Source of the DNA: Priestia taiwanensis
GTDB lineage: Bacteria > Bacillota > Bacilli > Bacillales > Bacillaceae_G
Reading direction: 5' to 3'
Assembly: GCF_014638355.1 (NCBI RefSeq)
Contig: NZ_BMFK01000001.1
Span: forward strand, 1,813,160-1,877,159
DNA length: 64,000 nucleotides
Below, one piece after another: positions 18,509 through 27,109 of the stretch. The position numbers and the translations under genes were made by a program. Every line of letters begins with the position of its first letter. Positions within the stretch are counted from its first letter, which is position 1. Below the pieces are notes generated by a model. It made no database searches and was not told where the DNA came from. It saw nothing but the letters and a program-made list of their open reading frames with translations.

Positions 18509-18967
18509 TAAATTCCTCCTTTATATAGTGGTTACCTTTATTTTAACATACTTTCTGTCTATTTAGGCGATTTATGACCATTTTTTCAAATTAGTCAGAA
18601 ATAGATAAAACCGAACATTCCTCCTTCTTCTCCTATACAATTAATATGCCAACTCATAGGAGGTTTTTATGAAAAAAAATATTTTTTTGATATCATATAG
18701 AAATTCCCCCTTGTCCTTTCACACGAATCATGTCATCAATTAACATATAAAATAAGTATCTATCCCATAAAAAAGACAAAAACCAGAACATACCTGCACA
18801 AAAAATACATAAAAACAATTAAAACACGTACATTAATGAACTTTTCAAAAAAAATAATCGTTTTTTAAGTAGACATCCCCGAAAAGTTATGGCATGATGT
18901 ATAAGGAAATACGACATATAATACGGAATATTTACACTATACAAATTTTACATAAAGGGGAATTAGC
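18509..18967. other. Intergenic region before the purine permease, with a small frame
   Basis: About 460 bases, AT-rich. It contains a 25-codon frame (18669-18743) described separately. I looked for a purine riboswitch in front of the permease gene and did not find its conserved core. CCCCGAAAAGTT near 18880 is only a weak PurR-box resemblance. Confidence 0.4.
18669..18743 (+). CDS. Possible 24-residue small protein
   Basis: The frame MKKNIFLISYRNSPLSFHTN... starts with ATG after an excellent ATAGGAGG spaced six bases away. It is short, has a basic start and hydrophobic beginning, and no terminator follows. The ribosome binding site is the main support. Confidence 0.3.
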   Translation: MKKNIFLISYRNSPLSFHTNHVIN

Positions 18968-20269
18968 ATGTTTGATTTACGAAACAGACAGACGAACGTG
19001 CGCCGTGAAATTGTTGGGGGACTGACGACGTTCTTGACGATGGCGTACATTATTATCGTAAACCCTATTATTCTTGCAGATGCAGGAGTACCGTTTGATC
19101 AAAGCTTTACGGCGACAATTATTGCGACGATTATCGGAACATTAACGATGGCATTGTCGTCAAACTTACCGATTGCGGTTGCGCCGGCGATGGGACTAAA
19201 TGCGTACTTTGCCTATTCAGTTGTAAATACGGAAGCTGGAATTGATTACAAAGTAGCTTTTGCTGCGGTGTTCGTAAGTGGAATCATTTTCTTACTCTTA
19301 TCACTAACACCGTTCCGTGTGAAATTAATTGATGCAATTCCGCACAACTTGAAGCATGCAATTGCAGCTGGGATTGGCTTATTCATTGCCTTCATTGGAC
19401 TTCGCTTATCGAAGATTATCGTAAGTCACCCGACTAACTATGTAGCACTCGGTGACTTACGTGACCCAGCAGTTGCTTTAACGTTAATTGGTTTCCTTAT
19501 CACAATCATCTTAATGGGGTTAAACGTGAACGGCGCACTGTTCATCGGTATGTTCATTACTGGTGCGATTGCTTTCTTTACTGGTCAACTATCATTTAAA
19601 GAACAAATCGTATCCATCCCACACTTACCAGACGGTGTCATTGTGTGGAACCCGCTTGAAGCAATTGCACTTGTTGCGGAGTACGGCCTGTACGGCGTTG
19701 TCTTTACGTACGTATTAATTACGATTTTTGATACGACTGGCACAATGCTTGGTGTTGCCCAACAAGCTGGCGTCATGAAAGATGGCAAGTTGCCAAAAGC
19801 AGGACGTGCTGTATTCTCGGACTCGCTTGCAACAGCAATTGGTTCCATGTTCGGAACAACGCCAACGAGTGCATATGTAGAGTCATCGGCTGGTGTTGCA
19901 GCAGGTGCAAGAACAGGATTGTCGACTGTCATCGTGGCAGGATTGTTCCTAATCGCAGCTTTCTTCAGCAATGTTGTAGATGCTATTTCTGGTGTAGCGG
20001 CAATTACGGCTCCGTCGCTTATCATCGTAGGTAGCTTTATGATTTCGCATGTGAAGCATATTGAATGGGAACAATTTGACGAAGCACTTCCAGCATTCCT
20101 CGTTATTTTGACGATGCCTCTTACATCTAGCATCGCAACTGGAATTGCATTAGGATTCGTTTCGTATCCAATCTTGAAGATTGTAAAAGGAAAATACCGT
20201 GACATCCATCCACTCGCTTATGTGATTGCGGTATTATTCCTCTTCCAACTAATCTTTCTACCACACTAA
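18968..20269 (+). CDS. pbuG: AzgA/PbuG-type purine permease
   Basis: 433 residues with about 12-14 membrane segments. It matches the hypoxanthine/guanine permease PbuG of B. subtilis (440 residues) in its hallmark stretches: RREIVGGLTTFLTMAYI, APAMGLNAYFAYSV, FDTTGTMLGVAQQAG, PTSAYVESSAGVAAGARTGL and PLTSSIATGIALGF. It should import hypoxanthine, guanine or adenine by proton symport. Ribosome binding site AAAGGGG. The gene is alone, with a strong terminator after it. The exact purine is inferred from family only, so the gene symbol is tentative. Confidence 0.85.
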   Translation: MFDLRNRQTNVRREIVGGLTTFLTMAYIIIVNPIILADAGVPFDQSFTATIIATIIGTLTMALSSNLPIAVAPAMGLNAYFAYSVVNTEAGIDYKVAFAAVFVSGIIFLLLSLTPFRVKLIDAIPHNLKHAIAAGIGLFIAFIGLRLSKIIVSHPTNYVALGDLRDPAVALTLIGFLITIILMGLNVNGALFIGMFITGAIAFFTGQLSFKEQIVSIPHLPDGVIVWNPLEAIALVAEYGLYGVVFTYVLITIFDTTGTMLGVAQQAGVMKDGKLPKAGRAVFSDSLATAIGSMFGTTPTSAYVESSAGVAAGARTGLSTVIVAGLFLIAAFFSNVVDAISGVAAITAPSLIIVGSFMISHVKHIEWEQFDEALPAFLVILTMPLTSSIATGIALGFVSYPILKIVKGKYRDIHPLAYVIAVLFLFQLIFLPH

Positions 20270-20306
20270 AAAAACAGGCAAAGAGCCGTCACTCTTTGCC
20301 TGTTTT
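20267..20306. terminator. Bidirectional terminator between pbuG-like gene and DUF2922 gene
   Basis: AAAAACAGGCAAAGAG/CTCTTTGCCTGTTTTT around CCGTCA, with A and T runs on the two sides. Confidence 0.85.
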
Positions 20307-20309
20307 TTC

Positions 20310-20528
20310 TTATGCTAACGGAATGTCTGTTACTGTACGTTCCACAATTCGTGCACTCTTTGATGCAACAATCATGCCACCTGTTGACTGAAAAATATTC
20401 GCCGCGACAATTGTCTCCATCACCTTGTCCACTTTCTTCTCATCAACTGGTACGATTGGATGTTCAATTGTAAGTGTAACCGTCTTGTTGTCCTCATTCA
20501 AAAACTTCATCTCTAGAACTTGTGCCAT
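20310..20528 (-). CDS. DUF2922 small protein
   Basis: 72 residues. The layout LEMKFLNEDNKTVTLTIEHP ... VDKVMETIVAANIFQSTGG ... SARIVERTVTDIPL is that of DUF2922 proteins of Bacilli. They are nearly always encoded next to a DUF1659 gene, as here (16-base gap). Function unknown. Confidence 0.82.
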   Translation of the reverse strand: MAQVLEMKFLNEDNKTVTLTIEHPIVPVDEKKVDKVMETIVAANIFQSTGGMIVASKSARIVERTVTDIPLA

Positions 20529-20544
20529 TTCTTATTCCCTCCCC

Positions 20545-20763
20545 TTAGTTTGTTAATTCAGATGTAACAATTGTGTTTACTTCATGTAATGATAACGTTT
20601 GAAGCGATGCAATTGCCTGGGCAATCGGAAGAACCTCTGCCGCAGAAGCAGCTGGACGAATGTTTCGGTACGTTTTACGCTTCACTAGTACCTCTCCTTC
20701 ACTACCTTCTCCTACTTTGAATTCCAACTGCAACGTTAACAATTTTTTTGTTTCGTTTGCCAT
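20545..20763 (-). CDS. DUF1659 small protein
   Basis: 72 residues from ATG at 20763; the ATG three codons upstream sits on top of the GGGG of the ribosome binding site. Pattern LLTLQLEFKVGEGSEGEVLVKRKTYR ... AQAIASLQTLSLHEVNTIV fits DUF1659. It is cotranscribed with the DUF2922 gene that follows. Confidence 0.82.
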   Translation of the reverse strand: MANETKKLLTLQLEFKVGEGSEGEVLVKRKTYRNIRPAASAAEVLPIAQAIASLQTLSLHEVNTIVTSELTN

Positions 20764-20825
20764 GTTCCTCATCCCCTTTCACTATATATATAGCAAGTAA
20801 GAAGTCACTTTTTGTTGTTTATTTT

Positions 20826-22169
20826 TTATTTTGTCGTACCTTGTACAATTAGCGGTGCCTCGCTCTCATTTAAAAACGAATCAATCGCCGTAATTTCAAT
20901 GCGATACGTCTTCCCTTTTTCCAAACCCTCTATCTTCGCATCTAACTTCACCGGCATTGGTGTTTTATAAAATTCGGAGAACATTTGTTTCTCACTTACC
21001 ACTTCATTTGTTTCTTGGTCAATTACTTTAATCCGGTATGCATGTACACATTCATTATCCAGTGCTTGATCAAATGTGATTTCAAGTGACTTTTTCGAAC
21101 TTTTCCCTTCATCAATACTAACCTTTGCATCGTTTCGAAATATTGGCTTAACCTTATCTCGATTATCCGTATAACTGAATGTCGTCACTTTCGATGGCTT
21201 TCTTATAACCCATGGTTTCCCAATCGTTTTCCCTGCTAAAAAGTCAATTCGCTTAATTTTCACATTGTCACCATTCGCCTCTACAACAATTCCTTGGCTC
21301 ACATCCGTATGCCCTGTCGGAAAACTCCCTTGTGTCATTCCCTCTTCTACTTCCATATAATTCACAGATGAAAGTCCAATGGACGTGAAATCACGCTGAT
21401 GAATACTTTTCGGACTGCTAAGTGGATAGTGAGAATGCCCAGAAAAGGTGACTACTTGCGGATGCTGAGCTAGTGCTTTATAGAGAAAAGTATGATTCGT
21501 TGATGTGCCCCACTCGTCACTTCCATATACTGTCCCTTTCACATGTTGATGCAAAAAGACAAAAATCGGTTGCGTTGGATTATCCCTCTCCGCCATTTTC
21601 AATTGACGTTTCAACCACTTTATTTGAGGAATCGAATATAAGCCGTGTGTCGTTCCACTTTCTGTTCCTAGTACAATAAAGTGATAGCCATTAATGACAT
21701 GATGATAAAAAATATTCTTCATTCCTGTTTTATCCTTGAAACGCTTATGAGAATTACGTGCCGACAAGTTATTCCAATAATCATGATTACCAATCGCTAG
21801 TAATGACACTGCCTCTTGTTGCTTTTTTTCTAAAAAAGTTGTCATGAACCGATTATATTGTTTCTCCCGTCCATTGTTCGTTAAATCTCCGACTACTGCA
21901 ATTGCATCTTGTTTCGGTGCATATTTGTTCACCATATCGAGTGCACGCTCTAGCTTGGAAATATCGTCGTCATCATTATCTTTCATCTGCACATCGCTCA
22001 TCACGGCAAACGTAACACGATTTTCTTGTTCGTCATGCGTTGTATGTTCCACCTCTGCCGATGCATAGTCACTCTCTTCACCGTATGTTGTCACTTGCTT
22101 CATCACAGTTGGGAATGTTATCACACACATCAGGGCGATCATCCCGATCCACCTTACCCTTTTCCACAT
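20826..22169 (-). CDS. Secreted calcineurin-like metallophosphoesterase with C-terminal beta domain
   Basis: 447 residues. An N-terminal signal sequence (about 1-30) is followed by a metallophosphoesterase core with all metal-binding blocks: FAVMSDVQMKD, VVGDLTNNG, AIGNHDYW, FLHQHV and TFSGHSHYP. Residues about 345-447 form a beta-sandwich resembling an FN3/DUF4073 module (TYRIEITAIDSFLNESEAPLIV). It likely cleaves phosphate esters outside the membrane; the substrate is unknown. Monocistronic. Confidence 0.85.
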   Translation of the reverse strand: MWKRVRWIGMIALMCVITFPTVMKQVTTYGEESDYASAEVEHTTHDEQENRVTFAVMSDVQMKDNDDDDISKLERALDMVNKYAPKQDAIAVVGDLTNNGREKQYNRFMTTFLEKKQQEAVSLLAIGNHDYWNNLSARNSHKRFKDKTGMKNIFYHHVINGYHFIVLGTESGTTHGLYSIPQIKWLKRQLKMAERDNPTQPIFVFLHQHVKGTVYGSDEWGTSTNHTFLYKALAQHPQVVTFSGHSHYPLSSPKSIHQRDFTSIGLSSVNYMEVEEGMTQGSFPTGHTDVSQGIVVEANGDNVKIKRIDFLAGKTIGKPWVIRKPSKVTTFSYTDNRDKVKPIFRNDAKVSIDEGKSSKKSLEITFDQALDNECVHAYRIKVIDQETNEVVSEKQMFSEFYKTPMPVKLDAKIEGLEKGKTYRIEITAIDSFLNESEAPLIVQGTTK

Positions 22170-22292
22170 GAAGCATACCTCCGCCCATTTTTCTTTTTAA
22201 TGTCCCAAATTAAGCGGTTTTTTATTCCGATTTTTCATTTCTTCTATATAAAATATGGTAAGATAGGGGGCGTAACAGGGGGGAAACATCAC

Positions 22293-22748
22293 ATGGCATT
22301 ACTACGAAAAGCGGTGGCAACATCACTAGCAGCTTGCATATTCTTTGTACTCGTATCATTCATTTGGCCGAATACGTACGGGGCCGAAAATCTAACTTTC
22401 CAAAAACATATTTCTTATGCGATTGCATCAGTACATACACTTATGGTATTCGCCTTTCCAATCGTTGCAGTTTATTGTTTTATCACATCTATCATTAGTG
22501 ATGAAATTGGAAAACTTATTGCAACGAAAACAGGAAAACAAAAAGCGGAAATCTTTGTTTCAGGGGCACTACATATCGTGTTTGGACTCATTTTTTACGG
22601 GGCTATTCTCGGAGCTATGATCTTGTTAGTTATGACAGAACTCCTCTTAAAGAAACGCCAAAAAGAACCTGGAAAGCTACTCATTATTTTCAGTTTTTCG
22701 CTTCCATTTATGCTTTATTTATCACAAGGCTTGAATAATTACTTCTAA
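22293..22748 (+). CDS. Hypothetical integral membrane protein
   Basis: 151 residues from ATG at 22293 after GGGGGG; the longer frame upstream overlaps the promoter and start of the divergent gene and is rejected. Four hydrophobic segments (about 8-24, 46-68, 86-112, 126-143), Lys-rich cytoplasmic loop LLLKKRQKEPGKLL. No family recognised. Divergent from the metallophosphoesterase gene. Confidence 0.6.
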   Translation: MALLRKAVATSLAACIFFVLVSFIWPNTYGAENLTFQKHISYAIASVHTLMVFAFPIVAVYCFITSIISDEIGKLIATKTGKQKAEIFVSGALHIVFGLIFYGAILGAMILLVMTELLLKKRQKEPGKLLIIFSFSLPFMLYLSQGLNNYF

Positions 22749-22888
22749 GCAACGCAGAGAGCTCTAGTAAATTAGAGTTCTCTTTTTTAGTACCTTTTGT
22801 AAAAAAAGGCGTTTTTTCTTTGGAACACTTTTACTGAATGTCAAGTACACTATACGTAAAGGAAGCTTTACTTCAAGGTGGTGACAAA

Positions 22889-23098
22889 GTGAAAAATAAA
22901 CTACGTGAATTACGCATGCAACATGACTTAACACAAGAAGGACTTTCTGAGCGCGTTGGCGTCTCAAGACAAACGGTTATTTCCATTGAGAACGGGCGCT
23001 ACGATCCGTCGTTAAAATTAGCTTTTAAAATTGCCCAAGTATTTCACTTACAGATTGAAGATATTTTCATTTTTGAGGAAGCGAGGGAAAAGAAATGA
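22889..23098 (+). CDS. XRE-family small transcriptional regulator (YozG type)
   Basis: 69 residues from GTG at 22889, preceded by AAGGTGG. The whole protein is one Cro/C1 helix-turn-helix: LRELRMQHDLTQEGLSERVGV, then SRQTVISIENGRYDPSLKLAF and a short tail. It overlaps the following membrane-protein gene by four bases (ATGA), the usual arrangement of this regulator type with a DUF2178-like membrane partner. Confidence 0.88.
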   Translation: MKNKLRELRMQHDLTQEGLSERVGVSRQTVISIENGRYDPSLKLAFKIAQVFHLQIEDIFIFEEAREKK

Positions 23099-23601
23099 AC
23101 GTTAATTACGGCATAATTGGATTTTTGGTTGGTATAGCTTGCGCCTTAGGTGGCTGGTGGTTTGGTAGAAAGAAAGCAAGAGAAGTAAGAGGTCTAGACG
23201 AACGCTATGTAGAACGTGCACGAGATGCACGAGCGAACAGCTGGATTGTTACAACAGTTTACATTTACGCGATGTTCTTCTTATATATAGCTGGAGTTTC
23301 ATTTTCTAGTGCTCAACTATTAGGCATTCTTCTATTCATTCATGTGGGATCGTGGGGTATCTTAACCATATATGTTAACGTTCGCGATACAATCGATTGG
23401 GAAGAACAACGTAAGAATCGTAACCAGAAGCTAGCGTTCTTTATCTCTATATTTGTCTTAACTGCTGTACCAAGTATCTTTCTATGTATCTCCTTTCTAA
23501 CTGACGATTGGCGCTACGTACTATATAGTTTACCTGGCTCCTTTTTAGCAGGAGTTATTGGATTACTAGCAGTTCGAGCACAGATAAAAAAAGAAAATTA
23601 A
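23095..23601 (+). CDS. Membrane protein coupled to the XRE regulator (DUF2178-like)
   Basis: 168 residues with five hydrophobic segments. The short motif GRKKAREVRGLDERYVERARDARANSW after the first segment is typical of small membrane partners of YozG-type regulators (DUF2178/DUF3796 group). It is translationally coupled through the ATGA overlap. It may sense a membrane state or control the regulator; the molecular role is unknown. Confidence 0.7.
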   Translation: MNVNYGIIGFLVGIACALGGWWFGRKKAREVRGLDERYVERARDARANSWIVTTVYIYAMFFLYIAGVSFSSAQLLGILLFIHVGSWGILTIYVNVRDTIDWEEQRKNRNQKLAFFISIFVLTAVPSIFLCISFLTDDWRYVLYSLPGSFLAGVIGLLAVRAQIKKEN

Positions 23602-23603
23602 GT

Positions 23604-23643
23604 AGATAAACTACCTGTTCATCATGACAGGTAGTTTATCTTT
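23604..23643. terminator. Bidirectional terminator between convergent genes
   Basis: AGATAAACTACCTGT/ACAGGTAGTTTATCT around TCATCATG, with TTTT after it. Confidence 0.85.
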
Positions 23644-23652
23644 TGTAATACC

Positions 23653-25113
23653 CTACACCTTCTTCGTCAACGGGAAGAACACACAATCCTTAATCGTCTC
23701 ACTACCTGTTAATACCATAAGCAAACGTTCAACACTGAATCCCCATCCGGAGATTGGTGGCATGCCGTACTCCATCGCGAGTAAGTAATCTTCATCCATC
23801 TCCATCGCTTCGGCATCACCGTTGGTTTTTAACAATGCTTGGTCTTCTAATCTTCTTCGTTGCTCAATTGGATTAACTAGCTCGGAGTACGCATTAATAA
23901 TTTCTGCACCATTAATAATTAATTGGAAGCGGTCTGTTAACGTTTCATCCGTATCATTCGCTCGTGCAAGTGGTGATAAATCAATAGGGTGCTCGACTAA
24001 GAATGTTGGTTTTACAATGTTTGGTCTAGACACTTTTTTGTACAGAAGGTCGATAAAATTCCCTCTTCCAAGTGATTCGACATCTTCATGCTCTAAGTCA
24101 ATTCCTCTTCTTTTTGTTGCTTCATATAACCCCTCAACATTCGGGTAGTTAGTAATATCTATACCCGTGTCACGTAAAATCAATTCGTGGAATGAAACAA
24201 CCTCCCATTCCTCTGCAAAATCAATTATTTGTCCTTTAACTTCAATATGTGTTGTACTAAATGTTCTCTCTAATACCTCCAGAAACATCTCACGCATGAA
24301 TGCCATTGTATCATTGTAATCCCAATACGCCGCGTACCCTTCTAGCATCGTAAATTCCTGTAAGTGTTGTGGACTAATCCCTTCATTCCGGAAACATTTC
24401 GCAAATTCGAATACTTTCGTAAAACCACCTACAATCAGTCGTTTTAAATATGTCTCCGGTGCAATACGTAAATTCAAGTCTGTGTGCAGCGAGTTATGAT
24501 ACGTCGTGAAAGGCTTTGCGAGTGCACCTGATGACGTATGTTGTAACACTGGTGTTTCTACTTCGATAAAATGTCGTTCTTCAAAAAAAGTACGAATAGC
24601 ACGAATCATTTTCGAACGAACTAACAGACGTTGTTGCGTTTCTTTCGTCATAATCAAATCTAAATAGCGCTGGCGGTAGCGTAATTCTATGTTCGTTAAA
24701 CCGTGCCATTTTTCAGGAAGCGGACGAAGTGCTTTTCCAAGAAACGTATACCGCTCCATTCGTAACGTCTTTTCCCCTGTCTTCGTCGTATACATCGTTC
24801 CTTCTACACCAATAAAATCACCAATATCGAGGAACTCATGAAATTGGCGATATTGTACATCGTCCACTTCTCCCTCGCGAATTAATAATTGTAAGCTACC
24901 TTCAATGTTTGACACCGTAACGAAACTGAATGTACGGAAGTTACGAACACTTATAATCCTCCCGGCAACACGAACATCTGATGTACCGTCTTCAAGTTTC
25001 CCTGCTTCATACAATTCATAATTCGTTTCAAATCGTTCTGGATATACTTCGATTCCTTCTCCTCTCAATGCATCTAATTTTTCCACTCGACGTATCATTT
25101 GTTCACTTTGCAT
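23653..25113 (-). CDS. lysS: Divergent class II lysyl-tRNA synthetase
   Basis: 486 residues. The OB-fold anticodon-binding domain covers about 35-150 (VRVAGRIISVRNFRTFSFVTVSNIEGSLQLLI) and the class II catalytic domain about 150-486. Motif 1 is RYRQRYLDLIM onward to IEVETPVLQ, motif 2 is FEFAKCFRNEGIS-HLQEFTMLEGY and motif 3 is GWGFSVERLLMVL. It differs clearly from the housekeeping Bacillus LysS (for example GWGFSVERL where LysS has GLGIGVDRL, and LALAKPF for the ARPF block). It is therefore probably a second, condition-specific enzyme charging tRNA-Lys. Its expression is controlled by the T-box leader just upstream. The gene symbol denotes the family, not orthology. Confidence 0.85.
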   Translation of the reverse strand: MQSEQMIRRVEKLDALRGEGIEVYPERFETNYELYEAGKLEDGTSDVRVAGRIISVRNFRTFSFVTVSNIEGSLQLLIREGEVDDVQYRQFHEFLDIGDFIGVEGTMYTTKTGEKTLRMERYTFLGKALRPLPEKWHGLTNIELRYRQRYLDLIMTKETQQRLLVRSKMIRAIRTFFEERHFIEVETPVLQHTSSGALAKPFTTYHNSLHTDLNLRIAPETYLKRLIVGGFTKVFEFAKCFRNEGISPQHLQEFTMLEGYAAYWDYNDTMAFMREMFLEVLERTFSTTHIEVKGQIIDFAEEWEVVSFHELILRDTGIDITNYPNVEGLYEATKRRGIDLEHEDVESLGRGNFIDLLYKKVSRPNIVKPTFLVEHPIDLSPLARANDTDETLTDRFQLIINGAEIINAYSELVNPIEQRRRLEDQALLKTNGDAEAMEMDEDYLLAMEYGMPPISGWGFSVERLLMVLTGSETIKDCVFFPLTKKV

Positions 25114-25139
25114 ATTATTCCCTCCAGTATGTATATAAA

Positions 25140-25430
25140 AAATAAAAAACTCCCGCCATCAAGACTATTCATCTTGAGGACGAGAGTTGTAAACTTCGCG
25201 GTACCACCTCAGTTTGTTCGTATGTTGCCACACGAACCTCTTCAAGTACAGCAATACATGATTGCGATACTCTATCTCGATAACGGGAGATCCCGTCGCA
25301 GCATCACTACCCTACTGGTAGATTCGTACGAAGCTCCGAGCCTTTCTTCATGAAGAACATTATTGCTGCTTCTCACCAACCGCAGCTCTCTGAAAATAAC
25401 CATTCAACACTACTTTTCTCTTCATTGCTT
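25140..25430 (-). promoter_or_regulatory. T-box riboswitch leader of the lysyl-tRNA synthetase gene
   Basis: Read on the minus strand. The T-box core AGGTGGTACCGCG lies at 25197-25209. The terminator stem (CTCTCG...CGGGAGTTTTTT) is at 25144-25188. Stem I shows basal arms ATGAAGA/TCTTCAT, the AGTAGTG loop strand, the AGAGAG bulge and the GGTTGGTGAGAA apical loop. Uncharged tRNA would bind stem I and the T-box bulge to allow read-through. I could not assign the specifier codon by eye: AATAAT precedes the closing arm, whereas AAA or AAG is expected for lysine. Confidence 0.9.
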
Positions 25431-25459
25431 TTGTATTCCGTATTCGATAATTATGTCCT

Positions 25460-25488
25460 ATCATAATAGAACGAATTGAATTCGTCAA
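25460..25488 (-). promoter_or_regulatory. Sigma-A promoter of the T-box leader
   Basis: TTGACG, 17-base spacer, TATGAT on the minus strand, overlapping the very end of the upstream GNAT gene region and placed about 30 bases before stem I. Confidence 0.75.
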
Positions 25489-25492
25489 CTTT

Positions 25493-26020
25493 CTAATCAG
25501 AATTTTCCGAAATAGTTTTATGTAAATCCCGCCATGCGTATGCCACTTCGTCTACCTGTAAATCTTCTACATATTCTTCAGCGATACATTCTGGTTTAAA
25601 TGACTCGTAAAACTTTGTTGCGGGATTATTCTTCACAACCCATGTCATCATTGACTTATATCCTTTTGTCTGTAAGTCTTCCACAACGCATAAGAATAAT
25701 TTCCGACCAATACCTTGTCCTTGATACGCTTCTAATAAGTAAATCGTATGTAATTCCGCTGCGATATCAAACTTGCCTGTTTGCTCTTTTCCACCACTCG
25801 CAAATCCGATGATTGTCCCGTCCTCTGTCGTTGCAACATATACCGCTGTTTGATCTTTATACTTCGTTAATACTATTTCCCACATCTTTTCACGTTCTGT
25901 GACACATAAGTTTTGCAGTACTCCATCTGGCATAATACCTGCGTACGTTGTTTTCCAACTTGCGACGTGCACGTTGGCAATTCCAGTTACATCTTCTACG
26001 CTTGCTTGTCGAATATTCAT
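25493..26020 (-). CDS. GNAT-family N-acetyltransferase
   Basis: 175 residues from ATG at 26020. The GNAT fold is clear: IRQASVEDVTGIANVHVASWKTTYAG at the start, LEAYQGQGIGRKLF as the acetyl-CoA pyrophosphate loop (Q/RxxGxG/A) near residue 103, and NNPATKFYESF at the C-terminal helix. The substrate is unknown. Its ribosome binding site lies inside a run of ten G residues (GGGGG-ATACA-ATG), noted as a finding. Confidence 0.85.
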   Translation of the reverse strand: MNIRQASVEDVTGIANVHVASWKTTYAGIMPDGVLQNLCVTEREKMWEIVLTKYKDQTAVYVATTEDGTIIGFASGGKEQTGKFDIAAELHTIYLLEAYQGQGIGRKLFLCVVEDLQTKGYKSMMTWVVKNNPATKFYESFKPECIAEEYVEDLQVDEVAYAWRDLHKTISENSD

Positions 26021-26236
26021 TGTATCCCCCCCCCCGCTTGTTTTCACCATCGTACAAAAATTATCATTATTTTACAAATAATCAAATTCGCAACGTAGCT
26101 TGTTCAATTATTTATCATTCTACATCTTGTTTTATCAACCTAGGCATCTCACTCATAACTTTTTTCAATTCCTAACAAAAAAACATAAAAAATACGCGTA
26201 GCCACGCCATTCTCTGCTACGCGTGATGTTTGTATG

Positions 26237-27109
26237 CTAAAATTCCAATCTCTTCTTCTTTCCATGCTGTCCACCATGATGGCCTCCGTGGCCTCCTCCA
26301 TGATGGCCTCCGTGACCGCCTCCATGATGACCTCCGTGACCGCCTCCGTGATGACCTCCGTGACCGCCTCCATGATGACCTCCGTGACCGCCTCCATGAT
26401 GACCTCCGTGATGACCTCCGTGACCACCTCCGTGATGACCTCCGTGACCGCCTCCGTGATGACCTCCGTGACCGCCTCCGTGATGACCTCCGTGACCGCC
26501 TCCGTGATGACCTCCGTGACCGCCTCCGTGACCGCCTCCGTGACCGCCTCCGTGATGACCTCCGTGATGACCTCCGTGATGACCTCCGTGATGGTGATGG
26601 CCACCTCCGCCACCGTAATAACCTCCACCCCATCCTCCGCCATATGGAACTGGTACTGGAATCGGTGCTACTATCGGTGGTACAGGCATAACTGGCGCAA
26701 CTACTGGTGGCATACCGTATATATCCGAGCTACCCGGTATACCTGCCCCTGGTAAAATGACGGTATTATACGTATCTGATTGCGGAAACATTCCTGGCAT
26801 TCCTTGTTGTGGCATCATTCCCGGCATCCCTTGTTGTGGCATCATCCCTGGCATCCCTTGTTGCGGCATCATTCCTGGCATCCCTTGTTGTGGCATCATT
26901 CCTGGCATCCCTTGTTGTGGCATCATTCCTGGCATCCCTTGTTGTGGCATCATTCCTGGCATCCCTTGTTGTGGCATCATTCCTGGCATCCCTTGTTGTG
27001 GCATCATTCCATCTTGCATGTTTATATTCGGCAGTTGTGGTGTTGGCATAACTCTTTCATACTCATATTGCAATCTTTGTTCCTCGTCCATATCATAGAA
27101 TCCAATCAT
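26237..27109 (-). CDS. Repeat protein with MPQQGMPG and His/Gly-rich regions, possible spore-coat protein
   Basis: 290 residues. A short acidic/aromatic head (1-33) precedes eight perfect MMPQQGMPG nonapeptides (about 34-106), then a Pro/Val/Gly linker (VVAPVMPVPPIVAPIPVPV). From about residue 160 a long GGHHGGGHGGH array follows, ending HGKKKRLEF. Both repeat sets are nearly identical at DNA level. Low-complexity His/Gly-rich proteins of this sort occur in Bacillus spore coats (for example YeeK), so a coat or metal-binding role is plausible but inferred. The long frames in the other five frames here are by-products of the repeats. Confidence 0.7.
   Translation of the reverse strand: MIGFYDMDEEQRLQYEYERVMPTPQLPNINMQDGMMPQQGMPGMMPQQGMPGMMPQQGMPGMMPQQGMPGMMPQQGMPGMMPQQGMPGMMPQQGMPGMMPQQGMPGMFPQSDTYNTVILPGAGIPGSSDIYGMPPVVAPVMPVPPIVAPIPVPVPYGGGWGGGYYGGGGGHHHHGGHHGGHHGGHHGGGHGGGHGGGHGGHHGGGHGGHHGGGHGGHHGGGHGGHHGGGHGGHHGGHHGGGHGGHHGGGHGGHHGGGHGGHHGGGHGGHHGGGHGGHHGGQHGKKKRLEF
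26274..26595. repeat. Tandem DNA repeat encoding the His/Gly array
   Basis: Alternating near-identical units such as GACCTCCGTGATGACCTCCG and variants with CCGCCTCC, with occasional single-base changes (ATG for GTG). Prone to copy-number change by slippage or recombination. Confidence 0.85.
26794..27012. repeat. 27-base tandem repeat, eight copies, encoding MMPQQGMPG
   Basis: Unit contains CCTTGTTGTGGCATCATTCC and is almost invariant across the copies; differences are synonymous (for example TTGCGG for TTGTGG). Confidence 0.88.

Noticed and set aside
18790..18967. Purine riboswitch in front of the pbuG-like gene
   Set aside because: The conserved loop and junction sequences are absent.
22026..22292. 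89-codon N-terminal extension of the 22293-22748 protein
   Set aside because: It runs over the start and promoter of the divergent metallophosphoesterase gene and lacks a ribosome binding site.
25140..25430. Lysine (L-box) riboswitch instead of a T-box
   Set aside because: The GGTGGTACCGCG core and AGAGAG stem I bulge identify a T-box.
26274..27012. Regular repeats that could be mistaken for a CRISPR array
   Set aside because: Units are contiguous without unique spacers and are in frame with a protein.
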